Below, in pieces: positions 17,028 through 24,263 of a stretch of DNA of 64,000 nt (positions are counted from its first letter, which is position 1; every line of letters begins with the position of its first letter). The translations under genes and the position numbers were made by a program. The stretch is from Castellaniella sp049671645 (GTDB lineage: Bacteria > Pseudomonadota > Gammaproteobacteria > Burkholderiales > Burkholderiaceae_B), in assembly GCF_049671645.1 (NCBI RefSeq), contig NZ_JBATVG010000007.1:62001-126000 (forward strand), written 5' to 3'. A model generated the notes under the pieces. It was not told the DNA's origin. It did not search any database and saw nothing but the letters and a program-made list of their open reading frames with translations.

Positions 17028-18262
17028 GGCTGTGGATTCAACCGGTGGATGCAACGGTCTGCTTGAACCGTTGTGCCGGTGTCTCGTAGTTTAGGGTTTT
17101 TCTCGGACGCTCATTCAGTCGCCGCGCAATCGCATTGAGCTTGGCCTGTGAGTAATCGGATGGATCGACTCCCTTTGGCAGGTACTGTCGCACAAGACCG
17201 TTGGTGTTTTCATTTGTCCCACGTTGCCAGGGGTTCTGTGGATCACAGAAATAGACCTTGATATCTGTGACCAGTGTGAATCGCTTGTGATCAGCCAGCT
17301 CCTTGCCTCGATCCCAGGTAAGCAACTTATAGAGTTCCCGTGGCAGTTGTCGAGCATTCTTGATCAATCCGTTGACCACCGTCTTGGTATCCTTGGCTGC
17401 CACCTGCACCAGCATGACATAACGCGTCTGGCGTTCGACCAGAGTCGCAATCTGGCTGTTGCTACTGCCAAAGAGCAAGTCTCCTTCCCAATGCTCTGGA
17501 ACTGCTCGATCTTCCGCTGAAGCGGGACGCTCGCTGATCGAGACCGCGTCGACGATCCGCCCGTGATTGTCTGTCTTCTGCGTATGGTGGCGGGAGCGAC
17601 GCATGGCTCGAGTTCGTCGCAAGTGCGCCAACAGCTCCTTCTTCAATGCGCCGCGCGTTTGGATAAAGAGCGTGCGATAGATGGTCTCGTGTGACACCTG
17701 ATATCCCTCGTTGTCGGGATGAGCACACTTCAGCCATCCAGCGATCTGTTCCGGCGACCACTGCAATCGGAGCTTCTCAGCCACAAGGTGCGCTAGATTT
17801 GGATTGTCTGCCAATTTACACATCTTGGGGCGAAGCGCCCTGTCCCACGCGGCCTGTTCGGCCAGGCTGGCGCGATAGTCCGATGGCCCTCCGTTACGAT
17901 GAACTTCCCGGCTGACCGTGGAGGGTGCTCGCCTGAGGCCTGTGGAAATCGAGCGGATTGAATGGCCAGCGATCAGCCCTCGCGAGATCTCCTCGCGCTC
18001 GGCTAGCGTCAGCGCCAGATGGGATCGGCTCCTTGGCACTGGTTGTATGCCACCAGTCTCAGCAAGAATCCGTTGGATCGAGGAGTGGTTTCGACCAAAC
18101 ATCTGAGCGATCTGCTGAAGCGACTCGCCCTTACGCCGGCGTTCCCACATCACGGCCTTCTGGCTGTCCGTGTAGTAGATTCGAGATCGCTGCTTCATCT
18201 GCAACACTCCTGCTGCTTATGCAGCTGCTAGTATGTTGCATCCACCGGTTGAATCCACAGCC
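17028..18262 (-). mobile_element. IS30-family insertion sequence, complete
   Basis: Perfect 28-bp terminal inverted repeats lie at 17028-17055 and 18235-18262; the outer end reads GGCTGTGGATTC. The element is 1235 bp and holds one transposase gene on the minus strand whose stop codon lies inside the left repeat. No clear target duplication can be read. It seems to have landed in a spacer sequence, because the flanks TCCGCTTCT and CATTGCTGCC read as parts of the recurring non-coding motif of this island. Confidence 0.93.
17038..18207 (-). CDS. IS30-family transposase
   Basis: 389 residues, full length. An N-terminal helix-turn-helix (about 12-50, GESLQQIAQMFGRNHSSIQRIL) is followed by the second HTH typical of IS30 (LTLAEREEISRGL...SIRSIS). 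The integrase-core DDE catalytic domain has Asp243 (HWEGDLLFG), Asp299 (LTWDRGKE) and Glu333 (GTNENTNG). Conserved IS30 words WSPEQIAGWLK, HETIYRTL and CDPQNPWQRGTNEN are present. All catalytic residues are intact, so the element may be active. ATG at 18198 (fourth codon) is an alternative start. Confidence 0.96.
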   Translation of the reverse strand: MLQMKQRSRIYYTDSQKAVMWERRRKGESLQQIAQMFGRNHSSIQRILAETGGIQPVPRSRSHLALTLAEREEISRGLIAGHSIRSISTGLRRAPSTVSREVHRNGGPSDYRASLAEQAAWDRALRPKMCKLADNPNLAHLVAEKLRLQWSPEQIAGWLKCAHPDNEGYQVSHETIYRTLFIQTRGALKKELLAHLRRTRAMRRSRHHTQKTDNHGRIVDAVSISERPASAEDRAVPEHWEGDLLFGSSNSQIATLVERQTRYVMLVQVAAKDTKTVVNGLIKNARQLPRELYKLLTWDRGKELADHKRFTLVTDIKVYFCDPQNPWQRGTNENTNGLVRQYLPKGVDPSDYSQAKLNAIARRLNERPRKTLNYETPAQRFKQTVASTG

Positions 18263-18340
18263 CATTGCTGCCTATGCTGGGTCAGCGGCAACAAACATAG
18301 GCCCCAAGCGGCCTCCCGCCAACGGAATTCGCCGGGATAG

Positions 18341-19216
18341 TCAAGCAGTGTCGACCTCATCCTTCTTACCTGCTTCCCACCTGAAGCTGAGCCTATCATC
18401 GCGGCCTATCACAAACAGCCCTGACCAGATAGCCAACCAGAACTGAGCTGTCACAAGCGGGGGTAGTGCCATGATCCACCCAATACCTCGAAGGAGTGTC
18501 TGTATGACAGGTTTGCGGCGTGGGCCTGTTGCGTAAGGCGAATACACTCGATTTCTGGGAAGCCCAAAGCAGAAACGCCAATATATGGCGATTTCTTCCT
18601 TAGCAAACTTTATCGCATTACAGTTCCACCAATGCCCCCATTGATACATCCACTCATCATTCAGGATCCAACTTTGAGATAGGTATGAGCGCATAGTACT
18701 GCAAGGTGGCAGAGCCTCTCCGCTCGAAAGCCTTACAACACACTGCCGCAATTTGACCTCTTCGACAGAGAATGCTATTTCCTCTCGGAGGCCGCCAACA
18801 AAATCCAGAACTGGAACATTTATCAAGCTCCAGACCATCGGAGTTCGGTCAACGTCACAAACGGATATTTTGTCCTGATAGCGGACGCCAGCGCCACGGG
18901 CCTCGAAATAAAGATCCACATTTGACAGTCTCTGACCGGTCGATCTTAAGGCAAGCTTAGAAACGTGGGGTTTGTTATCTGTAGGCTGCGCCAGCCTCAA
19001 GGAATACTCTAGGTGGTTTCCTAATGGCTCCCACCGCGATCCGAGTTGATGACGAGAATTCCATTTTCGATGCGATCCAACATAGGTCTTGTACAGCAGC
19101 ACCTTGGTTACGCGCTGCCAAACCCAGGAAGCGGCTTTCACGATCAAGTTGAACGGAAGGGGCAGATCCAAATGAAACTCCAAAGTGCAAGCACGCAGGC
19201 CAGTTGGCCTTAGCAT
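18341..19216 (-). CDS. Orphan protein with a C-terminal membrane anchor
   Basis: 291 residues, not recognised. An N-terminal hydrophobic helix (about 14-38) is followed by a predicted soluble beta-rich region (about 40-190, with paired strands such as NHLEYSLRLAQ and KLALRSTGQRL). Near residues 245-272 lies a strongly hydrophobic segment, GIGWIMALPPLVTAQFWLAIW, followed by a charged tail. This suggests an inner membrane protein with an exposed domain. Composition is AT-rich relative to the backbone. The gene stands alone between the IS30 element and the right end of the island. Function unknown. Confidence 0.6.
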   Translation of the reverse strand: MLRPTGLRACTLEFHLDLPLPFNLIVKAASWVWQRVTKVLLYKTYVGSHRKWNSRHQLGSRWEPLGNHLEYSLRLAQPTDNKPHVSKLALRSTGQRLSNVDLYFEARGAGVRYQDKISVCDVDRTPMVWSLINVPVLDFVGGLREEIAFSVEEVKLRQCVVRLSSGEALPPCSTMRSYLSQSWILNDEWMYQWGHWWNCNAIKFAKEEIAIYWRFCFGLPRNRVYSPYATGPRRKPVIQTLLRGIGWIMALPPLVTAQFWLAIWSGLFVIGRDDRLSFRWEAGKKDEVDTA

Positions 19217-19623
19217 CTGATATGTCCGGAGAGTTAGGGCAAGGTCAAGCCCCCTTAATGGCTAGCAGCGATTAAGTGATCCAGATGAGGATACGCTCAA
19301 CGCAGCGGCCTTATTCAAAGCTTATAAATTGCTCTCCTGAAACTCCGATTGTAATGCTCACGAAGCTTCACCGCGCACTCAGCGACCTGTTCGAATCAAT
19401 CGCCCCTAATTCCCTAGGCTCATACAAAAGTCCGCTTCTGGCCGCTAGCAGCCGTTCGTGTTAGATCAATCCGAAAAATTCAAAATTAAACGGTGAAAAG
19501 TACAGAACGTTCAAAACTGGATGATCAGATCGTTCAAATTTCAATAATGAAATTTCCGTAATGTATTGATTTTCAAGGTATGATTGTCCGATTTTCGACG
19601 GCGTCCGGCAGCGGTCGCCGCCG
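19217..19623. other. Right junction of the island, no gene seen
   Basis: About 400 bp of AT-richer sequence without a convincing reading frame. It contains another copy of the recurrent motif GTCCGCTTCTGGCC (about 19430-19443). It also holds two GTTCAAA direct repeats (about 19508 and 19533) in an AT-rich stretch (19485-19575), which may be an old promoter or a recombination border. Backbone composition resumes at about 19.59 kb at the 3' end of the NnrS-like gene. Confidence 0.45.
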
Positions 19624-20988
19624 CTAGCGGGGATCGGGCGGGTCCTGCAAGGCGGCCGTATGATGCGGCAGCGCCGCCATCGCCCGCAGCGTCTTGCGGT
19701 ACAACCGCAGCGCCCGGACCAGGTTCCAGGCCAGCAGCGCCGCGGATGCCAGCAGCAGGGGCCCCGCCGCACGGCCGGCGGGCGTCCAGCCGGCCGCCGC
19801 CAGCGTCCAGGACAGCGTCATCAGCACATATAGCGCCCAGTGCCGCCGGGCCGGCCGTTCCGGAATGTAGGCGGCCATCTTCGGCAGGACCTTCAGGTAC
19901 ACGCGGGCCTGGCCCGGATCCCGGGATGGGATCACCATGGCGTCCTGGGCGTGTTTCCACAGCAGGAAGGGCACGATCTTGTACAGCATGCCGTGGACGA
20001 TCGCCCCCAGGCCGCCGACGATCAGCAGCACGCCCAGCACCATGGCGGCCTGGGGGGCGTGGCCGTGGCGCAGCCAGACCCAGGCGGGCGCGCAAGCCAG
20101 CAGGCTGATCAGGCCGGTGAACCAGAACAGCGTCGTGGGCTCGGCCGTCGGGCGTTTGCGGGTCGCCAGACGGTGCAGGGACACGGCGATCCAGGTGACG
20201 TAGGCGCCGGCCAGCAGCAGTTCCACGGTTTCGCGCATCAGGCGCGGCAGGCCGGTGCTCGCGTCCAGCGCCGTCCAGGCCAGCAGCAGGCCGGGGATCA
20301 AGAGCGGCAGCCAGCGGGCCAGCGGCCTGGGGTAGAGTTCGGTCAACTGGAAGATCGGCAGCAACTGGAAGGACATGCCCATCAGCAGCAGCCCGCCCCA
20401 GCCCAGCAGCCCCCACAGCACGTGGCTGCCCACCCATTCGGGCAGCCCCAGCCCCAGGCCCAGCGTAGCCGCCATGGTCAGGCCCAGGGCCACGGTCAGC
20501 GCCAGGGCCAGCAGGGCGCCTCGCACCGGCACCAGGATCTCTCTCGCGCCCTTGTACACCTGAGCGCGATGGCTCCACAGCGCCCGGCCCAGGACCGCCA
20601 GGTAGAGGCCGAAGGCCAGGCCCAGCAGGATCACGGCGGACACCCAGGCCCAGGAGGCCCACCACAGGAAGCCGGCGGCCAGGGACAGCGTGCCCAGGGT
20701 CAGCAGGGCATGGACGGTCCGGGCGACGGCGCGCGCGGGCGTGACGGGCACGTTGCAGGCCACGGCCAGGATCTGGATCAGCGCGCCCAGCATGGCGCTG
20801 CCCAGAATGCCCAGGGTCCACAGATGGGTCAGCGCCAGGGCCTGCGCTGTCCAGCGGGACGAGAACGCCTGCGGACCCGCCCAGGTCGCCAGCGCTCCCG
20901 CCAGCAGGGCGAACGCCGGCACGTTCAGGAAGAAGGGCAGGGGCACCCCCAAAGCTGGGGTTTTGTCGAAATCCAGGGCGCGCTGCAT
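19624..20988 (-). CDS. Multi-pass membrane protein, NnrS/haem-copper oxidase subunit I-like
   Basis: 454 residues with about 12 transmembrane helices. Conserved histidines sit in helices in a pattern like haem-binding membrane proteins: LTHLWTLGILGSAMLGALIQ, GSHVLWGLLGWGGLLLMGMSFQLLP, and IVHGMLYKIVPFLLWKHAQD. This resembles NnrS and haem-copper oxidase subunit I-like proteins found near denitrification genes, which are linked to nitric-oxide tolerance or metal/haem handling. The start at 20988 is used because it lies 3 bases after the stop of the DUF2249 gene, making a two-gene operon. No copper-site or cross-linked Tyr motif was seen, so oxidase activity is not claimed. Exact function unknown. 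Confidence 0.75.
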   Translation of the reverse strand: MQRALDFDKTPALGVPLPFFLNVPAFALLAGALATWAGPQAFSSRWTAQALALTHLWTLGILGSAMLGALIQILAVACNVPVTPARAVARTVHALLTLGTLSLAAGFLWWASWAWVSAVILLGLAFGLYLAVLGRALWSHRAQVYKGAREILVPVRGALLALALTVALGLTMAATLGLGLGLPEWVGSHVLWGLLGWGGLLLMGMSFQLLPIFQLTELYPRPLARWLPLLIPGLLLAWTALDASTGLPRLMRETVELLLAGAYVTWIAVSLHRLATRKRPTAEPTTLFWFTGLISLLACAPAWVWLRHGHAPQAAMVLGVLLIVGGLGAIVHGMLYKIVPFLLWKHAQDAMVIPSRDPGQARVYLKVLPKMAAYIPERPARRHWALYVLMTLSWTLAAAGWTPAGRAAGPLLLASAALLAWNLVRALRLYRKTLRAMAALPHHTAALQDPPDPR

Positions 20989-20990
20989 GG

Positions 20991-21212
20991 TCAGTCGATC
21001 CAGATCGCGACCTGGAAGTGGGTGTCCTCGAACGTGCATTCATGCCGGAACCCGTCCCGGTCCAGCATTGCATACAGGGGATAGGGTTCGCGGTCGATCA
21101 GCATGTTCAATCGCTGCCCGGGAGTCAGGTCGGCCAATGCTTCCAGGCAGTGTTCCAGCGGTTCGGGCGGGGGCAGTCCGCGCACGTCCAGGGTGATGTC
21201 GGGCAAAGCCAT
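20991..21212 (-). CDS. DUF2249 small protein
   Basis: 73 residues from the ATG at 21212. It has the DUF2249 pattern: LDVRGLPPPEPLEHCLEALADLTPGQRLNMLIDREPYPLYAMLDRDG, a TusA-like alpha/beta fold with the early DVRGL strand. DUF2249 proteins occur beside NO-reductase and nitrite-reductase genes; their biochemical role is not settled. It is operonic with the membrane protein downstream. An FNR-like box lies 85 bp upstream, shared with the divergent ubiU. Confidence 0.88.
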   Translation of the reverse strand: MALPDITLDVRGLPPPEPLEHCLEALADLTPGQRLNMLIDREPYPLYAMLDRDGFRHECTFEDTHFQVAIWID

Positions 21213-21296
21213 GCGGGGTCCTCTCAAGTCAAGCCGCTACCTTACACGACCGGTCGGCGGCCGGCGGCGAAAACCGCGCGCCGAATGCCGGTTCCC

Positions 21297-21310
21297 TTGA
21301 TGCGGATTAA
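21297..21310. promoter_or_regulatory. FNR/DNR-type operator between DUF2249 and ubiU
   Basis: TTGATGCGGATTAA matches TTGAT-N4-ATCAA with one mismatch. It is 130 bp upstream of the ubiU ATG and 85 bp upstream of the DUF2249 gene on the other strand, so it could serve both divergent units. Binding is inferred from sequence. Confidence 0.65.
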
Positions 21311-21439
21311 GGACTTCGTCCGTCGAACGGCGCATAGTGCCCGCTATTGCCGATGCAGGGCCCGGCGTCCCCTTGGGTCAGTCCCGCGGGATTCCGGCGG
21401 CATGCCCCGCCTGCACGGCTCGAACCGTCAGGATGTTCC

Positions 21440-22495
21440 ATGTCTGCCTTGCCTTCCTCCGACCGCCCCGGCGTAGTGCCCTGCCACGATCTGTCCGGCT
21501 TTGAACTCGTCTGTCCGGCGGGCAGCCTGCCGGCTTTGAAATCCGCCGTGGACGAAGGCGCAGACTGCGTCTATCTGGGCTTTCGCGATGCGACCAACGC
21601 CCGCAATTTCGCCGGCCTGAATTTCGATGCGGCGGCCATCGCGCAGGGCATCCGCTATGCCCACGACCGGCAGCGCAAGGTGCTGCTGGCGCTGAACACC
21701 TATCCCCAGCCCGATGCCTGGCGCCTGTGGCGGGATGCGGTGGACCGCGCGGCCGATGCCGGCGTGGATGCCATCATCATGGCCGACCCCGGCCTGATGG
21801 CCTATGCCCATGCCCGCTATCCGGACCTGCGCCTGCACCTGTCCGTACAGGGCTCGGCCACCAACTACGAGGCCATCCGCTTCTATCACGAACGCTTCGG
21901 CGTGGCCCGGGCGGTGCTGCCGCGCGTGCTGTCGGTGGCCCAGGTGCAGCAGGTGTGCGAGAACACGCCGGTCGAGATCGAGGTCTTCGGCTTCGGCAGC
22001 CTGTGCGTCATGGTGGAAGGCCGCTGCGCCCTGTCGTCCTATGCGACCGGCGAATCGCCCAATACGCACGGGGTCTGCTCGCCCGCCAAACACGTGCGCT
22101 GGCAGCAGACGGACCAGGGCCTGGAATCCCGCCTGAACAACGTGCTGATCGACCGCTACGAACCCGGCGAGAACGCCGGCTATCCCACGCTGTGCAAGGG
22201 CCGCTTCGACGTGGCGGGCGAAAACTACTACGCCCTGGAAGAGCCCACCAGCCTGAATACCCTGGAACTGCTGCCACGGCTGATGGCCATGGGCGTGCGG
22301 GCCATCAAGATCGAGGGCCGTCAACGCAGCCCCGCCTATGTGGCGCAGGTCACGCGGGTGTGGCGCCAGGCCATCGACCAGGCGCGCTCCAATCCGGCCC
22401 GCTATTCCGTGCATCCGTCCTGGATGGCCGAACTGAACAAAGTCGCCGAAGGCCAGCAGCACACGCTGGGGGCCTATAACCGGCCCTGGAAATGA
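21440..22495 (+). CDS. ubiU: O2-independent ubiquinone hydroxylation protein UbiU (peptidase U32 family)
   Basis: 351 residues. It forms a complex with UbiV that carries out the hydroxylations of the ubiquinone ring without O2, with prephenate as the likely oxygen donor in characterised systems. The four 4Fe-4S cysteines are C189, C196, C213 and C252, with spacing 7/17/39 identical to E. coli UbiU. The U32 core words ELVCPAGSLPALKSAVDEGADCVYLG and GRQRSPAYVAQ are present. The ATG at 21440 gives a product of family length; an upstream in-frame ATG adds 31 unlikely residues. It is first of the ubiUVT set and an FNR-like box precedes it. Confidence 0.96.
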   Translation: MSALPSSDRPGVVPCHDLSGFELVCPAGSLPALKSAVDEGADCVYLGFRDATNARNFAGLNFDAAAIAQGIRYAHDRQRKVLLALNTYPQPDAWRLWRDAVDRAADAGVDAIIMADPGLMAYAHARYPDLRLHLSVQGSATNYEAIRFYHERFGVARAVLPRVLSVAQVQQVCENTPVEIEVFGFGSLCVMVEGRCALSSYATGESPNTHGVCSPAKHVRWQQTDQGLESRLNNVLIDRYEPGENAGYPTLCKGRFDVAGENYYALEEPTSLNTLELLPRLMAMGVRAIKIEGRQRSPAYVAQVTRVWRQAIDQARSNPARYSVHPSWMAELNKVAEGQQHTLGAYNRPWK

Positions 22496-22572
22496 ATTCC
22501 GCGCGGGGCATGCGCCCGGCTTGCGGCCAGGCCGCCCGGGCCGCCCCGCCTATCGCGCACGAGGAAACCGTC

Positions 22573-23532
22573 ATGAAAATCGCCCTTGGGCCCCTGCAAT
22601 ACTACTGGCCCCGCGTCACGACCCTGGAGTTCTACGCGGCCGTGTGCGACTGGCCGGTCGACATCGTCTATCTGGGGGAAACCGTCTGTTCGCGGCGCCA
22701 CGAGCTGCGCCTGCCCGACTGGATCGAAGTCGCCGACATGCTGGCCCAGGCGGGCAAGACGCCGGTCCTGTCGACCCAGGTATTGCTGGAATCCGGCAAC
22801 GACCTGAACACCCTGCGCAAGATCGTCGACAACGGCCGCTACGGCGTCGAAGCCAACGATATGGGGGCTGTGCGCCTGGTGCAGGCCGCAGGCCTGGCGT
22901 GGACAGGGGGGCCGTTCCTGAACATCTACAGCAAGCCCACGCTCGATGTCATCGCCGCCCAGGGCGCGACCCGCTGGGTCATGCCGCTGGAAATGGGGCG
23001 CGCCGGGCTGACGCAACTGCAGCGGGACAGGCCTGCCGGCTTGCAGACGGAAGTCTTCGCTTACGGCCGTATGCCGCTGGCCTTCTCCGCCCGCTGCTTC
23101 ACCGCCCGCAACCGTAACCTCCCCAAGGACAACTGCCAGTACGTCTGCATGGACCATCCGGACGGCCTGCTGCTGGAAACCAAGGAATCCCAGGCGTTCC
23201 TGACCATCAACGGCATCCAGACCCAGTCGGCGCTGGTGCATACCCTGATCCACGAACTGGACGAGTTGCGCGGCCTGGGCGTGGACGTGCTGCGCCTGAG
23301 CCCCCAGTCGCAGCACATGGAGCAGGTCGTGGCGGCCTTCCGGGCCGTGCTGGATGGGCGGGAATCCGCCGCCGATGCGCATGCCCGGCTGGTGACGCTG
23401 ATGCCCGCCGGGCCCTGCAACGGCTATTGGCACGACCGTCCCGGGCTGGACATGGTGCTGCCCGGCGACAGGATCATTTCACCGGCCCCGGATATCCGAA
23501 CCCCGGGGGTCAAGGCGCGCGTCGTTGCCTGA
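22573..23532 (+). CDS. ubiV: O2-independent ubiquinone hydroxylation protein UbiV (peptidase U32 family)
   Basis: 319 residues, partner of UbiU. The 4Fe-4S ligands C39, C175, C188 and C192 match the E. coli pattern (C39, C180, C193, C197). The U32 words ALGPLQYYWPR and DIVYLGETVCSRRHEL are typical. The start is preceded by GAGGAAACC (22561-22569), a good Shine-Dalgarno. The gene follows ubiU after a 77-bp gap and is followed by ubiT. Confidence 0.96.
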   Translation: MKIALGPLQYYWPRVTTLEFYAAVCDWPVDIVYLGETVCSRRHELRLPDWIEVADMLAQAGKTPVLSTQVLLESGNDLNTLRKIVDNGRYGVEANDMGAVRLVQAAGLAWTGGPFLNIYSKPTLDVIAAQGATRWVMPLEMGRAGLTQLQRDRPAGLQTEVFAYGRMPLAFSARCFTARNRNLPKDNCQYVCMDHPDGLLLETKESQAFLTINGIQTQSALVHTLIHELDELRGLGVDVLRLSPQSQHMEQVVAAFRAVLDGRESAADAHARLVTLMPAGPCNGYWHDRPGLDMVLPGDRIISPAPDIRTPGVKARVVA

Positions 23533-23569
23533 TGCGCGCCCGCTTCACCGCTTTTTCACGAGTCCGATC

Positions 23570-24082
23570 ATGCAAAATCCCGGCAATCCCGTCTATCGCA
23601 TTCCCTCGCCCCTGGCCCAGGCCCTGGAGCATCTGCCGCGCTACCCTGGTTCCGTGCTGTTCGTCAGCGGCCTGAACCTGGTGCTGGCGCGGCACCTGCA
23701 CCCCGATACCCTGCACATGCTGGAAGGCCGGTCCTTGCGCATCCACGTCGCCGATGCGCGCGTCCGCTTTGATTACACCTGGCGCGGCCACGCCTTCCGG
23801 GCGGCCCGCCATGGCGACATCGACCCGGATCTGACCATCCGCGCCGATGCCGCGGATTTCTATCGCCTGCTGCAGCGCACGGAAGACCCGGACACGCTGT
23901 TCTTCAGTCGCCGCCTGGTGATCGAAGGCGACACCGAGCTGGGTCTGATGGTGAAGAACACGCTGGATTCGATCGACCTGGCGGTGTTTCATCCCAGGGC
24001 CGTGCTGCGGGACGTGGCGCAGGCGGCGCGTCGGCGTCTTGGTGAGCGGTTCATGTCCCGGCCTCGGAATCCCGCCGTCTGA
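23570..24082 (+). CDS. ubiT: SCP2-domain ubiquinone biosynthesis accessory factor UbiT
   Basis: 170 residues. The SCP2 (sterol carrier-like) lipid-binding domain ends in EDPDTLFFSRRLVIEGDTELGLMVKNTLDSID, nearly identical to the UbiT signature. UbiT binds polyprenyl intermediates and acts as the anaerobic counterpart of UbiJ, as a scaffold or lipid binder for ubiquinone synthesis. ATG 23570 is used; an in-frame ATG at 23525 overlapping the end of ubiV is an alternative. It completes the ubiUVT set. Confidence 0.93.
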   Translation: MQNPGNPVYRIPSPLAQALEHLPRYPGSVLFVSGLNLVLARHLHPDTLHMLEGRSLRIHVADARVRFDYTWRGHAFRAARHGDIDPDLTIRADAADFYRLLQRTEDPDTLFFSRRLVIEGDTELGLMVKNTLDSIDLAVFHPRAVLRDVAQAARRRLGERFMSRPRNPAV

Positions 24083-24263
24083 GAGGCGGGTTGCGGGATG
24101 AGGCCGCGCGACCCGGTTGCCGCGGAGGGCCAGCGCCGCAAAATAGGGCATCATGGAGGGCAACGGTTTCGAAGACATGCTTCGTGGCGCGCCCCATTGC
24201 ACGCCCGGCAGGTCTTTGGAGCCCTGGGCGGGGCGCTGGTGCTCCGCCAGGCAAGGACCTTTC

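Larger units (their letters stand above)
10741..19600. mobile_element. Accessory genomic island interrupting the anaerobic gene cluster
   Basis: An approximately 8.8 kb stretch has lower GC, more even codon use and orphan genes on both strands. It contains an IS30-family element and intergenic hairpin spacers. It separates hemN and the Crp/Fnr gene from the NnrS-like, DUF2249 and ubiUVT genes. No integrase or recombinase other than the IS30 transposase is present, so the mechanism of acquisition is not visible. The borders are estimates based on composition. Confidence 0.65.

Noticed and set aside
17020..18270. Target-site duplication of the IS30 element
   Set aside because: Bases outside the 28-bp repeats do not match; a 2-3 bp duplication cannot be told from chance.
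10700..19620. Direct repeats as island attachment sites
   Set aside because: Short partial matches only (for example GAATTTC and GAAATTTC); no convincing pair and no integrase.
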